Assembly (NCBI GenBank): GCA_029862725.1
Contig: JAOTWT010000157.1
Span: forward strand, 1 to 6,901
DNA length: 6,901 nucleotides
DNA from: Acidobacteriota bacterium
GTDB taxonomy: Bacteria > Acidobacteriota > Blastocatellia > Pyrinomonadales > Pyrinomonadaceae
Direction: 5' to 3'
Shown: positions 5,420 to 6,901 of the stretch, one piece after another
Numbering within the stretch: position 1 is the stretch's first letter
Layout: each line of letters starts with the position of its first letter
Notes under the pieces: model-generated
The model's database searches: none
Told to the model about the DNA's origin: nothing
Seen by the model: only the letters and a program-made list of their open reading frames with translations
Translations under genes and position numbers: made by a program

Positions 5420-6901
5420 ATGTCGACAAAAAAACCCGAAAACCGAGATTACAGTTCTTTGAACTCGGCCAGGAATGGCGGCGACGGCAAAGACCGCGAT
5501 ATCGCTCCGCTCAAATCATCAGGAGAAAGAAAGTCGAATGAACCTGGAGGCGGCCAACATCCGGGTGACAGTCCGCTTGCAAACTCAAGAGTGAACGATC
5601 CCTTGAAAGGAAGCCCAGCGGACTCTTCCGTCTCATTGGAGCCACGATCCGTAGACTCTCCTGAACTTCCGTCTCCAAAAGTTCTTCCGGATAACAGCAT
5701 CATCGAAATTTCAGGCCCAAAAGCCGCTGAAGACAATCCGTCTTCAACTGGCGAAGACGAATCATGGGCGGAGGAGCTCAAGAAGCGAAAGCAGGCGACG
5801 CGGGCAAAGAAAGACTTCGACATTCTAAAGAACGAATCGTGGGTGATCCGCAACGGACATTTTTTGACCTATATCGGTCTCTATCTGTTTTCGATTCTGG
5901 TCTTTTTCCGGCCGTACGAACTCGTGCCCGGGCTTGGTTTCCTTGCCGCCACAGCCTTTTATGTCGCCCTCGCCACAGTCTTTTTGTACCTGCCGACCCA
6001 GCTTGCGACGGAGGGGACGCTGACCTCATTCTCGACCGAGGTAAAGTCCGTAACCGTGATCACCGTCTGTGCCTTGATATCGATTCCTATTGCAAAGAGC
6101 CCGGCGCTGGCATGGGAGACTTTTAACGATCCGTTCATAAAGGCCATCGTCATTTTTGTCGTCATGGTAAACGTGCTTCGTACACGCGTCCGTTTGATGG
6201 GAATCGTATGGCTTTCGCTATCCATCGGGTTCGTTCTGAGCTATATGGCCCTGGCGATGTACATGCGGGGCGAGATCACGGTCGAGGGCTATCGTGTCGC
6301 GGTCGATGTTGGCGGGATGTTCGGGAATCCCAACGAGATGGCGCTCCATCTTGTGATGATGATGCCGATTGCGATCTGTCTCGGACTCGCCGAGAAGCGC
6401 CAGATGCTCAAGATCGGTTATTTTGTCACGGCCGTGTTATTCGTTGCGGCGACTGTCGTTACCTACTCCCGCGGCGGCTTCCTGGCGTTACTTGCCGTGA
6501 CGGGTGTTCTCGCGTGGAAGCTTGGCAAGCGGCAAAGGGCAAAGATCCTCGGGATTACCGCCGTCTTCGCCGTCCTTTTTATACTTCTCGCGCCGGGAGA
6601 GTACGGACAAAGAATCTTCTCGATCTTCGATTCGAGCCTCGATTCCGTAGGATCTGCGAACCAGCGTACCGAGCTTCTGGAGCGCTCGATAATTGTCAGT
6701 ATCAGAAACCCATGGGGTATCGGGATCGGCAATTTCCAGATCGTCGGGATCCAAAATCTGGGAACCCACAATGCCTACACGCAGGTTTCTGCGGAACTTG
6801 GGGTCGTCGGGCTACTCGCCTACCTGGTCTTTTTGATCAGCCCCTTTCGGAAGCTCGGTGCGATCGAGCGCACGCTTCTTTCGAAGAACGAAACGCGCTG
6901 G
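5420..6901 (+). CDS. O-antigen ligase/polymerase family membrane protein with disordered N-terminal region (3' end beyond window)
   Basis: The frame is open for 494 codons from ATG 5420 to the right edge, so the C-terminus is missing. Residues 1 to about 115 are hydrophilic and rich in Ser, Pro, Gly, Asp and Lys, probably disordered. Residues 116-141 form a charged, likely helical stretch. About ten membrane segments follow, near 148-163, 172-191, 211-225, 239-253, 259-281, 307-324, 332-347, 354-368, 376-390 and 457-474. Landmarks are FFRPYELVPG (162-171), GNPNEMALH (302-310), YSRGGFLAL (349-357) and a large loop (about 391-455) ending in GTHNAYTQ. The His-Asn at 450-451 is typical of the Wzy_C/O-antigen ligase family, where a conserved loop His and an Arg are needed in WaaL. 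Such proteins transfer or polymerise undecaprenyl-linked glycans on the periplasmic face. Ligase, polymerase and protein O-glycosyltransferase cannot be separated by sequence alone. No strong ribosome binding site precedes 5420; an in-frame ATG at 5366 is an alternative, also without one. Confidence 0.85.
   Translation, partial: MSTKKPENRDYSSLNSARNGGDGKDRDIAPLKSSGERKSNEPGGGQHPGDSPLANSRVNDPLKGSPADSSVSLEPRSVDSPELPSPKVLPDNSIIEISGPKAAEDNPSSTGEDESWAEELKKRKQATRAKKDFDILKNESWVIRNGHFLTYIGLYLFSILVFFRPYELVPGLGFLAATAFYVALATVFLYLPTQLATEGTLTSFSTEVKSVTVITVCALISIPIAKSPALAWETFNDPFIKAIVIFVVMVNVLRTRVRLMGIVWLSLSIGFVLSYMALAMYMRGEITVEGYRVAVDVGGMFGNPNEMALHLVMMMPIAICLGLAEKRQMLKIGYFVTAVLFVAATVVTYSRGGFLALLAVTGVLAWKLGKRQRAKILGITAVFAVLFILLAPGEYGQRIFSIFDSSLDSVGSANQRTELLERSIIVSIRNPWGIGIGNFQIVGIQNLGTHNAYTQVSAELGVVGLLAYLVFLISPFRKLGAIERTLLSKNETRW

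Noticed and set aside
5449..5853. A 134-codon minus-strand open frame opposite the disordered leader of the O-antigen ligase-like gene
   Set aside because: Considered as an alternative to the polar leader. Its Ser/Pro/Phe-rich translation has no motif, and the plus-strand frame is continuous into the clear membrane protein for 494 codons.

Overview
The window is bacterial chromosome of moderately high GC, with Shine-Dalgarno-type starts, a Tat-exported molybdenum hydroxylase and an O-antigen ligase/polymerase-type membrane protein. Together these suggest a Gram-negative-type cell envelope. The protein style recalls Acidobacteriota (Blastocatellia-like), but that is an impression from memory and not a demonstrated placement.

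Layout. Bases 1-2332 (+) hold the end of a [2Fe-2S] subunit gene and the complete molybdopterin-binding subunit gene of an isoquinoline-1-oxidoreductase (IorAB)-like molybdenum hydroxylase, separated by one base. A short gap (2333-2420) with a small inverted repeat separates this pair from a convergent minus-strand unit. That unit has a classical short-chain dehydrogenase/reductase (SDR, 3423-4283) as its first gene and a zinc-free quinone-oxidoreductase-type MDR protein (2421-3383) as its second. Divergent from the SDR gene is a small plus-strand frame (4424-4690) resembling only the C-terminal half of a DUF4440/SnoaL-like (NTF2-fold) protein; it is probably truncated. Next is a minus-strand gene for an unrecognised 86-residue acidic protein (4759-5019), with a strong ribosome binding site and its own hairpin-plus-U-run terminator at 4697-4738. 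About 390 bases without a convincing gene (5032-5419) follow, containing short degenerate repeats and a small palindromic cluster. From 5420 to the right edge runs an O-antigen ligase/polymerase family protein that continues beyond the window and starts with an unusual disordered, polar segment of about 115-140 residues.

How the genes may work together. IorA and IorB form one enzyme: the small subunit carries two [2Fe-2S] clusters, the large subunit carries the molybdenum cofactor, and the complex is probably exported folded by the Tat system. The SDR and MDR genes look co-transcribed and may act on related carbonyl or quinone compounds, but nothing visible fixes their substrates. The other genes look like separate units.

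I see no tRNA, rRNA, CRISPR array, transposase or phage gene, and no clear case for a new multi-gene system. The items most worth a second look are the acidic orphan protein with its tidy expression signals, the truncated NTF2-like frame, and the long disordered leader on the O-antigen ligase-like protein.
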